The notes: generated by a model from the letters alone, not told the origin. Positions 1 to 8,304 are shown, numbered from the stretch's first letter. The stretch is DNA of 64,000 nucleotides from Ornithinibacillus xuwenensis (GCF_039614845.1 NZ_JBDIML010000003.1:186001-250000); one strand, 5' to 3'. Numbers and translations: made by a program.

Positions 1-210
1 CTCTACTATTGAATACTGAAGTGAATTGATGTTGGGCTCAGATATGATGAGGATAGTGAAGGTTTTATCTAGCTAGTTCATGGGTGGATAGTTCTTAAAA
101 AATTTAGCTATAGCCTTCTAATATAAGTATACATCCATTTATTCATAAAATAAGAAGTAAGACTAACAATTCATTGTTTTGTCAATTTTAATTAATCAGC
201 TTCATTCTAC

Positions 211-243
211 AAAATAAAAGCATCCCATCAATATGAGATGCTT
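211..243 (-). terminator. Intrinsic terminator of the RNase H-like gene
   Basis: Arms at 218-228 and 233-243 pair with one mismatch around a 4-base loop. Read on the minus strand the stem is followed by a T-rich tail (TTTTATTTTG). It starts directly after the stop codon of the upstream minus-strand gene. The first 210 bases of the window hold nothing else I can support. Confidence 0.8.
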
Positions 244-244
244 G

Positions 245-910
245 TTATTCAGCCCGATTTATTTCACTTTGACTTAAAATCTCTACACCATTCAATGCTT
301 GTGTTGCTAAGTGATCGGCTTCCTTGTTTCGCTTCCGTGATACTAATGTAAATTCAGGTGTAATGCCTAGTTTCATAAGCTTTCCTTCAATCTTGTCAAT
401 CCATCTTAATAAGTCTTCCTCATAGCAAGGCCACTCATCACTCATTTGATTAATAACTCCTTGTGAATCTCCAGTAAATGTAACCGGAAGATGGTGTACT
501 CCTAAATCCTCAAGAGCTTGGATCGCTAGATACAGTGCTGCATACTCTGCCTCACTATTTGTTTGCAGCTCTTCTACAAGAGCATTTTTTCTTAACCGAA
601 GCTGCTTACCGTTTTGTTCAAAATAAATAACACAACCCAATCCAGAGCTTTTTGTTGCTACATCAAAGCCCCCATCAAAAAACACGACAACATTATGTGG
701 CTCCGAATCAATATCTTCCACGTATCGCTTTAGTTCCTTCAGCATCCAAGTCGTATCATGATTATCATAGAAGGTCATATCTTTTATTCGACCAGTTTTT
801 GCTAAATCTTCGGCCAGTAAAAGTGCTTTCTCCGGGTTCATTACTTCGGATTGAAAGGTCGATTCGGTTCCCTTTGGTGTTCGATAGGTCATTTCAATTT
901 TTATTTTCAT
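245..910 (-). CDS. RNase H-like (reverse transcriptase-like) protein
   Basis: A 221-residue cytosolic protein. The C-terminal two thirds is a ribonuclease HI fold, which in this family cleaves RNA in RNA/DNA hybrids. All four acidic active-site positions are visible: Asp79 in FFDGG, Glu120 in TNSEAEY, Asp148 in TGDSQ and Asp199 in NKEADHLA, so it is probably catalytically competent. The first ~70 residues are an extra domain seen in Bacillaceae YpeP/YpdQ-like proteins. I chose the ATG at 910 because GGGTGAG precedes it at good spacing; an ATG at 928 lies upstream of that site. It stands alone, with its own terminator. Whether it is a housekeeping RNase H or a paralogue cannot be told here. 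Confidence 0.8.
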   Translation of the reverse strand: MKIKIEMTYRTPKGTESTFQSEVMNPEKALLLAEDLAKTGRIKDMTFYDNHDTTWMLKELKRYVEDIDSEPHNVVVFFDGGFDVATKSSGLGCVIYFEQNGKQLRLRKNALVEELQTNSEAEYAALYLAIQALEDLGVHHLPVTFTGDSQGVINQMSDEWPCYEEDLLRWIDKIEGKLMKLGITPEFTLVSRKRNKEADHLATQALNGVEILSQSEINRAE

Positions 911-994
911 CGTGCTCACCCTAACCATATTGGACTAGTTATAGCTTTCACTTAATCGCTCTAAGAATGCAATTCTTGTTAGGAATATAATGAA

Positions 995-1021
995 AGCCCT
1001 AGGCTAAAATTGCCTAGAGCT
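995..1021 (-). terminator. Terminator downstream of mvaS
   Basis: Arms 995-1004 and 1012-1021 pair with one mismatch around a 7-base loop, followed on the minus strand by TTTCATTATATT. It lies just after the mvaS stop codon. Confidence 0.6.
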
Positions 1022-1027
1022 ATACCA

Positions 1028-2200
1028 TTAGCTATGTTTATTGACATATTGACGTTTATGATCTGTAATACCAGCTAAACAAATGGAAGCTGGATCTTTC
1101 ATGATGTCTAGTTCAATATCTGAACCATCAGCTGGCAATGTTTCTTTAAAAATATGCTCATATTCTTCGATTAATACTTCCTTACGTGAATCGAATAATT
1201 GCTTATGGTCCTTCATATTTAGATGGTTTCGATAATTCGGTTGCAGAATTCCTGAGAAGAACTCTCCTACTGCACCAGAACCATAACTAAACATTCCAAT
1301 TCTAGAGCCATCCTTCAAATCTTCAGATTGCTCAAGCAATGACAGAAGACTTAAATATAGAGACCCAGTATAAATATTTCCGACATTACGATTATAGGTT
1401 GTACTAGTTGTGTAATGATTCAAAAGACGCTCACGAACTTCCTCTGTCGTATCATCAAGCACCGTGCGTAGCGCCTTTAAGCCCATCTTTGTGTATGGAA
1501 GATGGAAACAGATAGCTTCCATCTCGTTTAAATCAAAGCCTGACTTCTCTTGATAGGCTGTCCACACCTTATTAAAGAATGCAATGTATTGTTCATTCGA
1601 AAATTTCCCATCTACAAATGCCTTGTCCGAATAGATTGGACGCCAAAAATCCATAATATCATTGGTAAGATATACATTATGGTTTTCTAACTCTAATATT
1701 CTAGGGTTAGCACTAATAACCATTGCAACTGCACCCGCACCTTGGGTAGATTCTCCAGAGGTATCGAGACCATAACGTGCTATATCAGAACCCAATACAA
1801 GCACCTTACTCTCCGGATTTAATACAATATGTCCTTTTGCCATTTGAATTCCAGCGGTTGCAGCATAACAAGCTTGCTTTACTTCTATTGCTCTAGCATT
1901 TGGATTTAAACCTAATAATTGGTGAACATATACCGCACCCGACTTCGAATGGTCGATTCCAGACTCTGATCCAAATATTACATAATCAATCTTTTCTCGA
2001 TCTTCATCATCGAGGATTTTTAGTGCAGCGTTTGCTGCAAGTGTAATCGAATCCTGTGTAATTGGTGCAACTGCCATTTGGCTCTGCCCGATACCAATAG
2101 TAAACTTCTCAGGCTCCACATTTCTAGCAACTGCTAGTTTATTCATATCCACATAAATATGTGGTGTAAAAAATCCTATTTTATCAATTCCAATTTTCAT
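1028..2200 (-). CDS. mvaS: Hydroxymethylglutaryl-CoA synthase
   Basis: 390 residues, the usual length of bacterial HMG-CoA synthases. The enzyme condenses acetyl-CoA with acetoacetyl-CoA to HMG-CoA, the committed entry into the mevalonate route to isoprenoids. The catalytic triad sits at the positions known from the Staphylococcus/Enterococcus enzymes: Glu79 (GSES), Cys111 (QACYAATAG) and His233 (FHLPY). The ATG at 2200 has an AAGGAGAAG ribosome site. It is monocistronic; HMG-CoA reductase and the mevalonate kinases, which often neighbour it, are not in this window. The mevalonate route is absent from B. subtilis, so this gene helps place the organism. Confidence 0.95.
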   Translation of the reverse strand: MKIGIDKIGFFTPHIYVDMNKLAVARNVEPEKFTIGIGQSQMAVAPITQDSITLAANAALKILDDEDREKIDYVIFGSESGIDHSKSGAVYVHQLLGLNPNARAIEVKQACYAATAGIQMAKGHIVLNPESKVLVLGSDIARYGLDTSGESTQGAGAVAMVISANPRILELENHNVYLTNDIMDFWRPIYSDKAFVDGKFSNEQYIAFFNKVWTAYQEKSGFDLNEMEAICFHLPYTKMGLKALRTVLDDTTEEVRERLLNHYTTSTTYNRNVGNIYTGSLYLSLLSLLEQSEDLKDGSRIGMFSYGSGAVGEFFSGILQPNYRNHLNMKDHKQLFDSRKEVLIEEYEHIFKETLPADGSDIELDIMKDPASICLAGITDHKRQYVNKHS

Positions 2201-2297
2201 GCTGACTTCTCCTTTAAATCAGTTTCTCTTTCCCTATTATATCTATATGTGAAAAATCACACAAATCAAAGCTCTATGGAACGATGGAAAGAAATAC

Positions 2298-2330
2298 GAA
2301 AAAGCTTGTTTACCGTTTGGCAAACAAGCT
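2298..2330 (-). terminator. Terminator downstream of the 2353 gene
   Basis: Near-perfect 12-bp stem with a GTTT loop (arms 2303-2314 and 2319-2330); on the minus strand it runs into TTTTTCG. It ends the small gene at 2353-2526 and separates it from mvaS. Confidence 0.7.
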
Positions 2331-2352
2331 CTAAAAAGGATACAAAACATAT

Positions 2353-2526
2353 TTAACCTTTATCTCGTTTTCGTTTGTACTTTTTATTATTAATGTTCAA
2401 AAACTCACTATCCCCCGCAAATTCAACATCATCCTTATTGCTTCTTTCCGGTTCAGTGTTATACTTGATTCCATGATTCTTTTGTCTACCAGTGTCTCGA
2501 TTTCGATTTTTATTTGCTTCAGACAT
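2353..2526 (-). CDS. Small hydrophilic protein of unknown function
   Basis: 57 residues, very polar and rich in Asn, Lys, Arg and Asp, with no membrane segment and no cysteine. GGAGGAAT ends six bases before the ATG at 2526, which decides the start; an in-frame TTG at 2541 overlaps that site. Own terminator downstream. The composition resembles small spore-associated Bacillaceae proteins, but I do not recognise a family. Confidence that it is real comes from the ribosome site and terminator. Confidence 0.6.
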   Translation of the reverse strand: MSEANKNRNRDTGRQKNHGIKYNTEPERSNKDDVEFAGDSEFLNINNKKYKRKRDKG

Positions 2527-2602
2527 TTTAAATTCCTCCAATCGTCGGCATTATTAGTGTTCACTAATTATTATGTCCACGTTGGAGCTTCTTATTTGTC
2601 CG

Positions 2603-2893
2603 TTATTTCTCTCTAAATTGATATTCTACTTCATCTTTCCCCATCACGACTTTCATATCATATTCCTCTAAAAACCAAGCATCTTTTTCACTAAAATAAA
2701 AGGTAATACCTTCAACCTCTTGTTTCACACCTACTTCACCATCACGACCAACGGTTAATCCTAGAAAATAATTGGGATGTTCAGTCTTGATACCACCGTA
2801 TATCTTCAGGAAAAATTGAACATAGTCGCCTTTTTCAAGTCCCATTTCATCGATAAACCACTTTGCTGCGTCATTGGTAATTTCTAAATTCAT
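2603..2893 (-). CDS. HesB/YneR-family protein lacking cysteines
   Basis: 96 residues matching the HesB/YneR branch of the IscA-like fold in length and pattern (N-terminal AAKWFIDEMGL, central FLKIYGG, FYFSEKDAWFLEEY). Canonical A-type iron-sulfur carriers bind clusters through three conserved cysteines; this protein has none, as in other Bacillaceae YneR-type members. It is therefore unlikely to carry a cluster in the usual way, and its role is unknown. The start ATG at 2893 is preceded by GAGGTG. No operon partner. Confidence 0.75.
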   Translation of the reverse strand: MNLEITNDAAKWFIDEMGLEKGDYVQFFLKIYGGIKTEHPNYFLGLTVGRDGEVGVKQEVEGITFYFSEKDAWFLEEYDMKVVMGKDEVEYQFREK

Positions 2894-3058
2894 ATGTACA
2901 CCTCATTTGATTGTTCTATAACCAAAGTCTTATCTTAGACTACCCTATGTTACATACTGTCTTCTTACCATGAATGTAGTACGATAACGAGGATAAGTCA
3001 ATGAATTAAACTCCTAGGTTCTTATAGTATATGATTTATCGGGAAAGTTATGGATAAC

Positions 3059-3086
3059 AAAAAGACCTCCATGTTGAAGGTCTTTT
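3059..3086 (-). terminator. Terminator of the sigma factor/VOC gene unit
   Basis: Arms AAAAGACCT and AGGTCTTTT around a 9-base loop; the minus-strand tail is TTTTTG. It lies just downstream of the VOC-protein stop codon and closes the three-gene unit that starts at 5300. Confidence 0.8.
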
Positions 3087-3094
3087 GAACAATA

Positions 3095-3514
3095 TTATTT
3101 CTCGATTCCATAAGCCTCTTTAAAAGTAGGACTTAATTCACTCCAAACGTCAAACAAATTGCCATCTAAATCATAAAACACAAAATTATTACCTGAATGA
3201 CCGCGATCCTCAATTTCACCAACCTGTACATGTTGATTTTTTAAGAATGTGTTAAATGCTTCTAATTGTTCATAGCCATTTACTTCAAACGTGAAATTAA
3301 AATGTGTTTTTCCTTCATTATCGATAAATCCAATTTTTTCACCGTCTTTTGCCTTCACAAGAAAGAAGCTCTGATTCGCTAAGTCTAAAATCGCTTTATT
3401 TTCATCTCGATAATTTTCAATCGCGCCTAATATAGTTTGATACCATTCAGAAGAAGCTGCTGGATTCTTTACTGGTAAATATGTAGTCCCTACTCGCTTA
3501 ATATAATTGTTCAT
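3095..3514 (-). CDS. VOC (glyoxalase/bleomycin-resistance) family protein
   Basis: 139 residues with the paired beta-alpha-beta-beta-beta pattern of the vicinal oxygen chelate fold: an N-terminal strand (VGTTYLPVKNPAASSEWYQ) and a C-terminal FVFYDLDGNLFDVWSE, which normally supplies a metal-ligand Glu/Asp. Members are dioxygenases, glyoxalases or drug-binding proteins; the substrate cannot be told. It starts 16 bases downstream of the 3531-4529 gene on the same strand and ends at a clear terminator, so it is likely the last gene of the ECF sigma factor operon. Confidence 0.8.
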   Translation of the reverse strand: MNNYIKRVGTTYLPVKNPAASSEWYQTILGAIENYRDENKAILDLANQSFFLVKAKDGEKIGFIDNEGKTHFNFTFEVNGYEQLEAFNTFLKNQHVQVGEIEDRGHSGNNFVFYDLDGNLFDVWSELSPTFKEAYGIEK

Positions 3515-3530
3515 GATTCATTTCCCCCTA

Positions 3531-4529
3531 TTAATAAATCCATTTTTCAGAGTAATAACCCTTCATAAATTGAAGTAATTTCTCAATTACCTTTATTCCT
3601 TCATGTTCAGCTGCTTCTGCATTTCTCAATAATTCAATCGCTTTATTAGAAGAGTTATGATCATTTGGTATCCCCCCATTAGGAAATGGAAACAATCTCG
3701 TTAACTGCTCAAAGGCTTCAGCGGATACGATGTAGAATTCTCTAGCCTCTCCTGCAAGCTTGCGTACTCCACGTTCAACAACATTTGTTCCATTCCATTT
3801 CATTGTTAATTCTTCTAAAAATTTCACAGCAAATTGTCTAGCATCTGCAATAACCGCTGCATTATAGGCGTTACCTAGTGGATCAACCGTTCCTTTTTCA
3901 AATACCTTAATCCATGCCTCAAAGCCATCCAGGCCCATCACAAAATTACCATTAAATATATGGTTCCATTCTCTACCACGAGCATGGTCAACTATCATAT
4001 CAAGTGCCATTCGAAGCATCTCATATTTAGAATGAGGTAGTTTTTCACTAATTGTCGTAATAAAAATAAATCCCTTTGCTTCTGAAAAATCTGCATAGGT
4101 TATGACACCATCATTAGATGGATCCTTTGCATAAAATTCCTGAGAATCATCATCATACCCATAAATTAACCCAAATTCTGTTGAAAACAAATCATATGAT
4201 ATTGCCGGAATACCATGATCAATAGATTCTTGGATTATGCTAAACGTTTTTTGAAGCTTATCTGGTGGTACTGGCGCTGCCGGATCAGCTAGACAGCTAG
4301 TAAAGCCTAGATTACATAAATTTCGTCGCAATATATAACCACCAGGAAAAGCAGTTGGTCCGGCAGGGTGTACCTTTTTCGGATCAATATTCATACGAAA
4401 TGCATGCCCCGTCAGCCCCATTACGTCAATTAAAGAAAACGCATTTTCATCGAGGTAGCTCAAAGCACCATAAATAGCACTAGCAGCAGATGTTCTGGTA
4501 GTTGTCCAATCTCTTTCATGTATATTCAA
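3531..4529 (-). CDS. Uncharacterised C39/BtrH-like protein
   Basis: 332 residues, soluble, no signal peptide. The N-terminal half reads like the papain/C39-like fold of BtrH-type proteins: an N-terminal segment (SAASAIYGALSYL), a GLTGHAFR motif, then GIPAISYDL followed by GLIYGYDDD and YAKDP, resembling the bound-peptide loop of C39-like domains. The C-terminal half is helical and unassigned. The family call is my pattern reading, not a search result. It begins 18 bases after the ECF sigma factor gene and precedes the VOC gene, implying co-transcription. Function unknown. Confidence 0.55.
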   Translation of the reverse strand: MNIHERDWTTTRTSAASAIYGALSYLDENAFSLIDVMGLTGHAFRMNIDPKKVHPAGPTAFPGGYILRRNLCNLGFTSCLADPAAPVPPDKLQKTFSIIQESIDHGIPAISYDLFSTEFGLIYGYDDDSQEFYAKDPSNDGVITYADFSEAKGFIFITTISEKLPHSKYEMLRMALDMIVDHARGREWNHIFNGNFVMGLDGFEAWIKVFEKGTVDPLGNAYNAAVIADARQFAVKFLEELTMKWNGTNVVERGVRKLAGEAREFYIVSAEAFEQLTRLFPFPNGGIPNDHNSSNKAIELLRNAEAAEHEGIKVIEKLLQFMKGYYSEKWIY

Positions 4530-4547
4530 AGCATATTTCCCCCTTTG

Positions 4548-5300
4548 CTATAATGTTGGTGGGGTTGGAAGAATTTTTTTCCTAGTTAAGCCTTTATCCG
4601 CTCTTTTTTTAGTATAGGCATGAATAGATAGCCGAATTTGTTCCTTTCGAATCTTCACTCTTGACCTAGACAGCACATTGTATATATTAGCCGTTGACGT
4701 GTCAAACAGTGAAGCGAGCTCAGCTGGTGAAATTGCCTCAAAAAAATGTGCTTCAAATATCTTTTTTTCACGAGGACTTAAACAGTGTAGAAGGGTTTGG
4801 ATACTTTCCATCATCTCCAAACGAATGAGATGCTCCTCAGGACCTTCTACCCTTGCTTTTTCCGAAGATGAATATGCAACAAAGGATAGTATTGAATCTA
4901 TATTTGAGAAATCAACTACATCCTTATGTAAGGTATTTGTTTGGATTCCACTAACTGGCTGTTCGTTTCGAAACGGACCTCCCCGTCGCATTTTCATGTA
5001 TGCTTCATTACGAACTATTTGTCTCAACCAAGGCAGAAACTTTTTAGAATCCATTAAGGTGCCTAGTTTTAAAAATGCTCGTAATAAGGCATCTTGTACG
5101 ATGTCCTCTGCTAAAAAGGTATCTTTTGCAACGGAATTGGCCCATCCATAAGCCTTTGCTCGATATTGCCTTACTAGTTCACTGAAGGCCTCTTGATCGC
5201 CACCTCTTGCTCGATTAACCAATTTTTCATTAGATATTCCATCCTGTTCATCCTGACGTATTGGAGGTACTAAGCTGTCAAGTACAAATTCCTTTATCAT
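4548..5300 (-). CDS. ECF-type RNA polymerase sigma factor
   Basis: 250 residues. Region 2 is near the N-terminus (GDQEAFSELVRQYR ... AEDIVQDALLRAFLKL ... FLPWLRQIVRN) and region 4 near the C-terminus (LSPREKKIFEAHFF, then the helix-turn-helix SPAELASLFDTSTANIYNVLSRSRVKIRK). About 50 poorly conserved residues separate them, longer than a minimal ECF factor, and a basic tail follows. The ATG at 5300 is preceded by GGGAGGAAGTGA. No anti-sigma factor is adjacent; instead it is followed by a C39-like protein and a VOC protein, probably its operon partners. The controlling signal is unknown. Confidence 0.9.
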   Translation of the reverse strand: MIKEFVLDSLVPPIRQDEQDGISNEKLVNRARGGDQEAFSELVRQYRAKAYGWANSVAKDTFLAEDIVQDALLRAFLKLGTLMDSKKFLPWLRQIVRNEAYMKMRRGGPFRNEQPVSGIQTNTLHKDVVDFSNIDSILSFVAYSSSEKARVEGPEEHLIRLEMMESIQTLLHCLSPREKKIFEAHFFEAISPAELASLFDTSTANIYNVLSRSRVKIRKEQIRLSIHAYTKKRADKGLTRKKILPTPPTL

Positions 5301-5393
5301 TTATCTTCACTTCCTCCCACTCTACTAGCTAGATGCCAGGATGTTCCATTTTCTATCATGTAATTAGAAAATAACTTACTAAAATGATATTTT

Positions 5394-5888
5394 TTAATGA
5401 ATACTTCGTTTATACCGCAATGAAATATAGCCATTTTCTGTTTCTTCATATTGAAATTGAAATCCTTTTGCTTCGTAAAATGGAATTCCCTTTTCATTTC
5501 CTTTCTGTACAGAAACCCATTGTTCTTTCGCGTGATATTCTTTTTGTTGTTCCGTAATGGCATGTACTAAATACGTGCCAATTCCTTCATTCCGCCTGTC
5601 AGGTTTTAAATACAAAACATATATTTCTCCGACATCCTTACGAATCATCCCTCCGCCACCTGCACCAATGACAACATCATCTTCCACTGCGACAAAATAT
5701 CCGCCCCATCCTTCTGTCGTCGTTGATACTTCCTTTAGTATTCTTTCCGGCTTATAAAATTCTTTTATTATCGTCTCTATTTGTTCGTCCGTATAAATAT
5801 CACGATAGGTTGCTCGTGTAGCATCCGTGCAGACTTTTGCAATCCCTTCGACATGACTTGTATCCGCTTTAACTATTTTTATCGTCAT
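5394..5888 (-). CDS. GNAT-family N-acetyltransferase
   Basis: 164 residues with the GNAT acetyl-CoA binding signature: strand IYVLYLKPDRRNEGIGTYLV contains the R/Q-x-x-G-x-G/A loop, followed by IPFYEAKGFQF, the usual C-terminal element. Members transfer acetyl groups to small-molecule amines or protein N-termini; the substrate is unknown. The start is the ATG at 5888 with GGAG eight bases upstream; a TTG at 5894 overlaps that spacing. Another GNAT gene lies immediately upstream on the same strand. Confidence 0.85.
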   Translation of the reverse strand: MTIKIVKADTSHVEGIAKVCTDATRATYRDIYTDEQIETIIKEFYKPERILKEVSTTTEGWGGYFVAVEDDVVIGAGGGGMIRKDVGEIYVLYLKPDRRNEGIGTYLVHAITEQQKEYHAKEQWVSVQKGNEKGIPFYEAKGFQFQYEETENGYISLRYKRSIH

Positions 5889-5930
5889 AAGCAAAACTCC
5901 TATTAATTAATGAATGAATCTAATTCTTCG

Positions 5931-6518
5931 TTAGCCTACTACCTTCTCATAACAAACACAATCATGTACACGTTTAAAATTGCGTTTCATTCGTTCTCTT
6001 TCTTCTCCAACATAATGTGCAAAAGCATGAATTGGAATGAGGTGTCTATCCTCAGTACCGATATGGCCACTTAACTCTTTATTGCCGTCCAGATAAACAT
6101 GTAAATAGGAATCAACTTGCTTAAATCCACTTTTCTTATACCATAGATTGACCCACTCGTCATCTCTAGTCCATGCTTCCAACCGATTTAACTTCTTTTC
6201 TTTGGCGATTTCTTCGCCCCTCTGTAATAGTTTGGAAGCAATTCCTTTTCTGCGATAATCTGGATGTACTGCAATATGCCAAATCATGCCACCAAGACCT
6301 GTTCCCCTCGAACATACCGTCTTTTCTTTGACTTCATACTCAATATCTAAAATCCCAACAATGGCTCCATCGATAACAGCAACTAGCTCAATCGCAGGAT
6401 GTTCATATTTCTCTTTATGCTGAAGAACATTATCATAATAGGCTGTATCTAAGAAAGCGAGTACCCGACAGCGTACCCACCCTTGCTCATCTGTTGGTTC
6501 ATATGCTCTAATTTCCAA
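5931..6518 (-). CDS. GNAT-family N-acetyltransferase
   Basis: 195 residues. The acetyl-CoA loop is IAVHPDYRRKGIASKLLQRG, followed by NLWYKKSGFKQV. The C-terminal ~50 residues extend past the core fold with several His and Cys residues. Its start overlaps the end of the FlaR-type kinase gene by 11 bases, so the genes are translationally coupled in an operon phosphatase-kinase-GNAT. The substrate cannot be inferred. Confidence 0.85.
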   Translation of the reverse strand: MEIRAYEPTDEQGWVRCRVLAFLDTAYYDNVLQHKEKYEHPAIELVAVIDGAIVGILDIEYEVKEKTVCSRGTGLGGMIWHIAVHPDYRRKGIASKLLQRGEEIAKEKKLNRLEAWTRDDEWVNLWYKKSGFKQVDSYLHVYLDGNKELSGHIGTEDRHLIPIHAFAHYVGEERERMKRNFKRVHDCVCYEKVVG

Positions 6519-7041
6519 TAAACTCTTCCTCTCTCATTTTCACATGTTGCAAGAAATCATTCACCGCTCTGGTAGAAGAAAGGATAATCACTTCTTTTCT
6601 ATCAGATAGAAGCGCTAATTTTTCTACTATAGCTGGTTTCTTTACTTTCGGATAGTTCCAAACCCACTTTACAAATTCAGCATCTAAACGCTCATTGCAA
6701 CCCTCTCCCATATCTGGACGGGGAGATTTTCGGTATTGGATTCTTCGTTTGATTACTCTTATCAAGCACGTAATTCTTGGAATATCTAAAAAGATAATCG
6801 TATCTGCATGATTTAAACGAATATCAATTGTTCCTCCATAGTTACCATCCATAATCCACTTCTCTTGGCCAACTAAGTTCTCCTGAACAGATCGTTGTTC
6901 TTCTTTAGAGGTCCCAACCCATCCGGACCTCCAAAATAAAGCATCTAGATGGTACACGTTAATTTGTAGTTTCTCTCCTAATTTCCTGGCCAGAGTAGAT
7001 TTACCTGAACCACCTGACCCAATAATGGCAACTCGTTTCAA
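6508..7041 (-). CDS. FlaR/adenylate kinase-like P-loop protein
   Basis: 177 residues from a TTG start at 7041 preceded by GGGGGAG. This gives the family-typical beginning MKRVAIIGSGGSGKST, with the Walker A loop at residues 8-16. An in-frame ATG at 7071 would overlap the upstream gene and adds a basic extension; I consider it less likely. The protein matches the family annotated as DNA topology modulation protein FlaR, which has an adenylate kinase-like fold and an Arg-rich lid (VIKRRIQYRKSPRPDM). The phosphoryl acceptor is unknown. The gene follows the histidine phosphatase gene by 11 bases. Confidence 0.8.
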   Translation of the reverse strand: MKRVAIIGSGGSGKSTLARKLGEKLQINVYHLDALFWRSGWVGTSKEEQRSVQENLVGQEKWIMDGNYGGTIDIRLNHADTIIFLDIPRITCLIRVIKRRIQYRKSPRPDMGEGCNERLDAEFVKWVWNYPKVKKPAIVEKLALLSDRKEVIILSSTRAVNDFLQHVKMREEEFIGN

Positions 7042-7052
7042 CTTTCTCCCCC

Positions 7053-7616
7053 TTATGGATGTTCGTTCCAAATCCTTTTAATTGCTAATAATGTTGTACC
7101 GTCAAATGAAAGCTGATAAATATCTGGCATCTGAAGTTCTTTCCAAAATTCTAATCCATAAGTTTTATCAAAATAATTCATCATTAATACCATAATGTTT
7201 CCATGTGTACCAACGACAATATTTTTCGATTGTTGTTCTTCTAATAGATGGATTAGTGCCTCAACTCCTCTACCCTGTGCAGCTATATTTGACTCACCAC
7301 CTTTCAAACAGAAATTTGGATTCTCCCAAACTTGCTTGATGCCTGTTTCAAAATCAGCTACAGGCTTCTCTGCTAGTTTCCTTTCCTTAAAGCGCTCTTC
7401 ATAAGTAATCTCTTTTCCTATGTAATCAGCAATCCCTTGTACAGTTTGAATTGCCCGTCGATATGGGCTTGCGTACACGACATCAATTTGTTTGTTCTGT
7501 AAAAGCTTGGTCACAAGATTTACATCCTTAAAGCCTTTAACCGATAATGGTCTATTTAGCTCATCTGGAGTATACGTCGAGTGAGCATGTCTTACAAAAT
7601 AAATATTGGTATACAT
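7053..7616 (-). CDS. Histidine phosphatase (phosphoglycerate mutase-like) family protein
   Basis: 187 residues. The RHG-type motif is at the N-terminus (FVRHAHST, Arg9-His10 as phospho-acceptor region), a second Arg is in SPYRRAIQT, the catalytic Glu region is EERFKERKL and the second His is in VGTHGNIMVL. These are all elements of a working phosphatase of this clan. Substrates in the family range from phosphoglycerate to nucleotides and phosphoproteins. First gene of a three-gene minus-strand operon with the P-loop kinase and a GNAT enzyme; the ATG is preceded by AGGTGATAA. Confidence 0.85.
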   Translation of the reverse strand: MYTNIYFVRHAHSTYTPDELNRPLSVKGFKDVNLVTKLLQNKQIDVVYASPYRRAIQTVQGIADYIGKEITYEERFKERKLAEKPVADFETGIKQVWENPNFCLKGGESNIAAQGRGVEALIHLLEEQQSKNIVVGTHGNIMVLMMNYFDKTYGLEFWKELQMPDIYQLSFDGTTLLAIKRIWNEHP

Positions 7617-7732
7617 TTTATCACCTGTCTAACATTATATAGTCAAGATTAGCACAATTAAGATTTCGAATAAACAGAAAAAACAAGTCCTTTTACTCAG
7701 TTCTCTCAACATGTTGAAATGATGGCGTCATT

Positions 7733-7950
7733 CAAATAATTGATGTAGGATCTGTTTATTCTCCAGGTATCCTTTTTTATAGATGAGAAATTTGAAGCAT
7801 TCACCATTGGCTTACGTGAACAAAGTGAGTACCACTCTGGTTGGTATAAGGAGAACGGACTCATGATAATTGCTCCTGCAGGAAGTCGAGATGAGGCATT
7901 ACAGTGACCAAGCAGTTAATGAAAAGCTAAATGAAGTAGAAATTACTTAG
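7733..7950 (+). pseudogene. Decayed remnant of an unidentified gene
   Basis: Between the 7616 and 8114 genes three consecutive protein-like stretches lie on the plus strand in different frames: one containing DVGSVYSPGILF, one containing FEAFTIGLREQSEYHSGWY and NGLMIIAPAGSRDEA, and a final one ending NEKLNEVEIT before a stop at 7948. The first break falls in a T-run near 7770, the second near 7905. No start codon or ribosome site remains. I read this as the 3' part of a frameshifted gene; the family is not recognised. The rest of 7617-8113 has nothing else apart from the terminator at 7985. Confidence 0.45.
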
Positions 7951-7984
7951 ACAAAACTTTCAACGATACGAATAATGAACAAAG

Positions 7985-8015
7985 AAAAATAGAGCAGTCT
8001 TATACCAGACTGCTC
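7985..8015 (-). terminator. Terminator of the YjcZ-type mini-gene pair
   Basis: Perfect 9-bp stem (7992-8000 with 8007-8015), loop of six; the minus-strand tail is TATTTTTC. It lies about 100 bases after the 8114 stop. Confidence 0.75.
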
Positions 8016-8113
8016 CAAAAATTTATAGTTAAAAAAGAGGAAATATAACCAATTTTAACTGAGAATCGTCCTGTTAACATCTAATGCAACATGTTTATTC
8101 AATTATCGTGTAA

Positions 8114-8263
8114 TTAAAGCCAAGCTGCACCTACGATGATTAATAGAATAAATAATACTACAATTAACGTGAAGCTACCTCCAGTTCCATAGCCTCCTAC
8201 ATTTCCATAGCCATAACCACAGCTATTGTAGCCATAGCCACCATAAGGATTACCAAAACCCAT
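8114..8263 (-). CDS. YjcZ-family tiny membrane sporulation protein
   Basis: 49 residues: a Gly/Tyr/Asn-rich N-terminus (MGFGNPYGGYGYN...) followed by one hydrophobic helix, FTLIVVLFILLIIVGAAW, at the very C-terminus. This is the signature of the YjcZ/tiny transmembrane family widespread in spore-forming bacilli. GAAAGGAGA precedes the ATG at 8263. A second, shorter paralogue lies immediately upstream (8305-8415), with almost the same helix. Likely expressed in sporulation, by family knowledge; the molecular role is not known. Confidence 0.85.
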   Translation of the reverse strand: MGFGNPYGGYGYNSCGYGYGNVGGYGTGGSFTLIVVLFILLIIVGAAWL

Positions 8264-8304
8264 ATAGATTCTCCTTTCTTCATGAATGATTGGGAGATAA
8301 CTTA

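Noticed and set aside
5297..5563. ORF overlapping the GNAT gene and the sigma factor leader
   Set aside because: It is a shifted frame of the GNAT coding sequence (5394-5888) with Lys/Phe-rich composition and no ribosome site.
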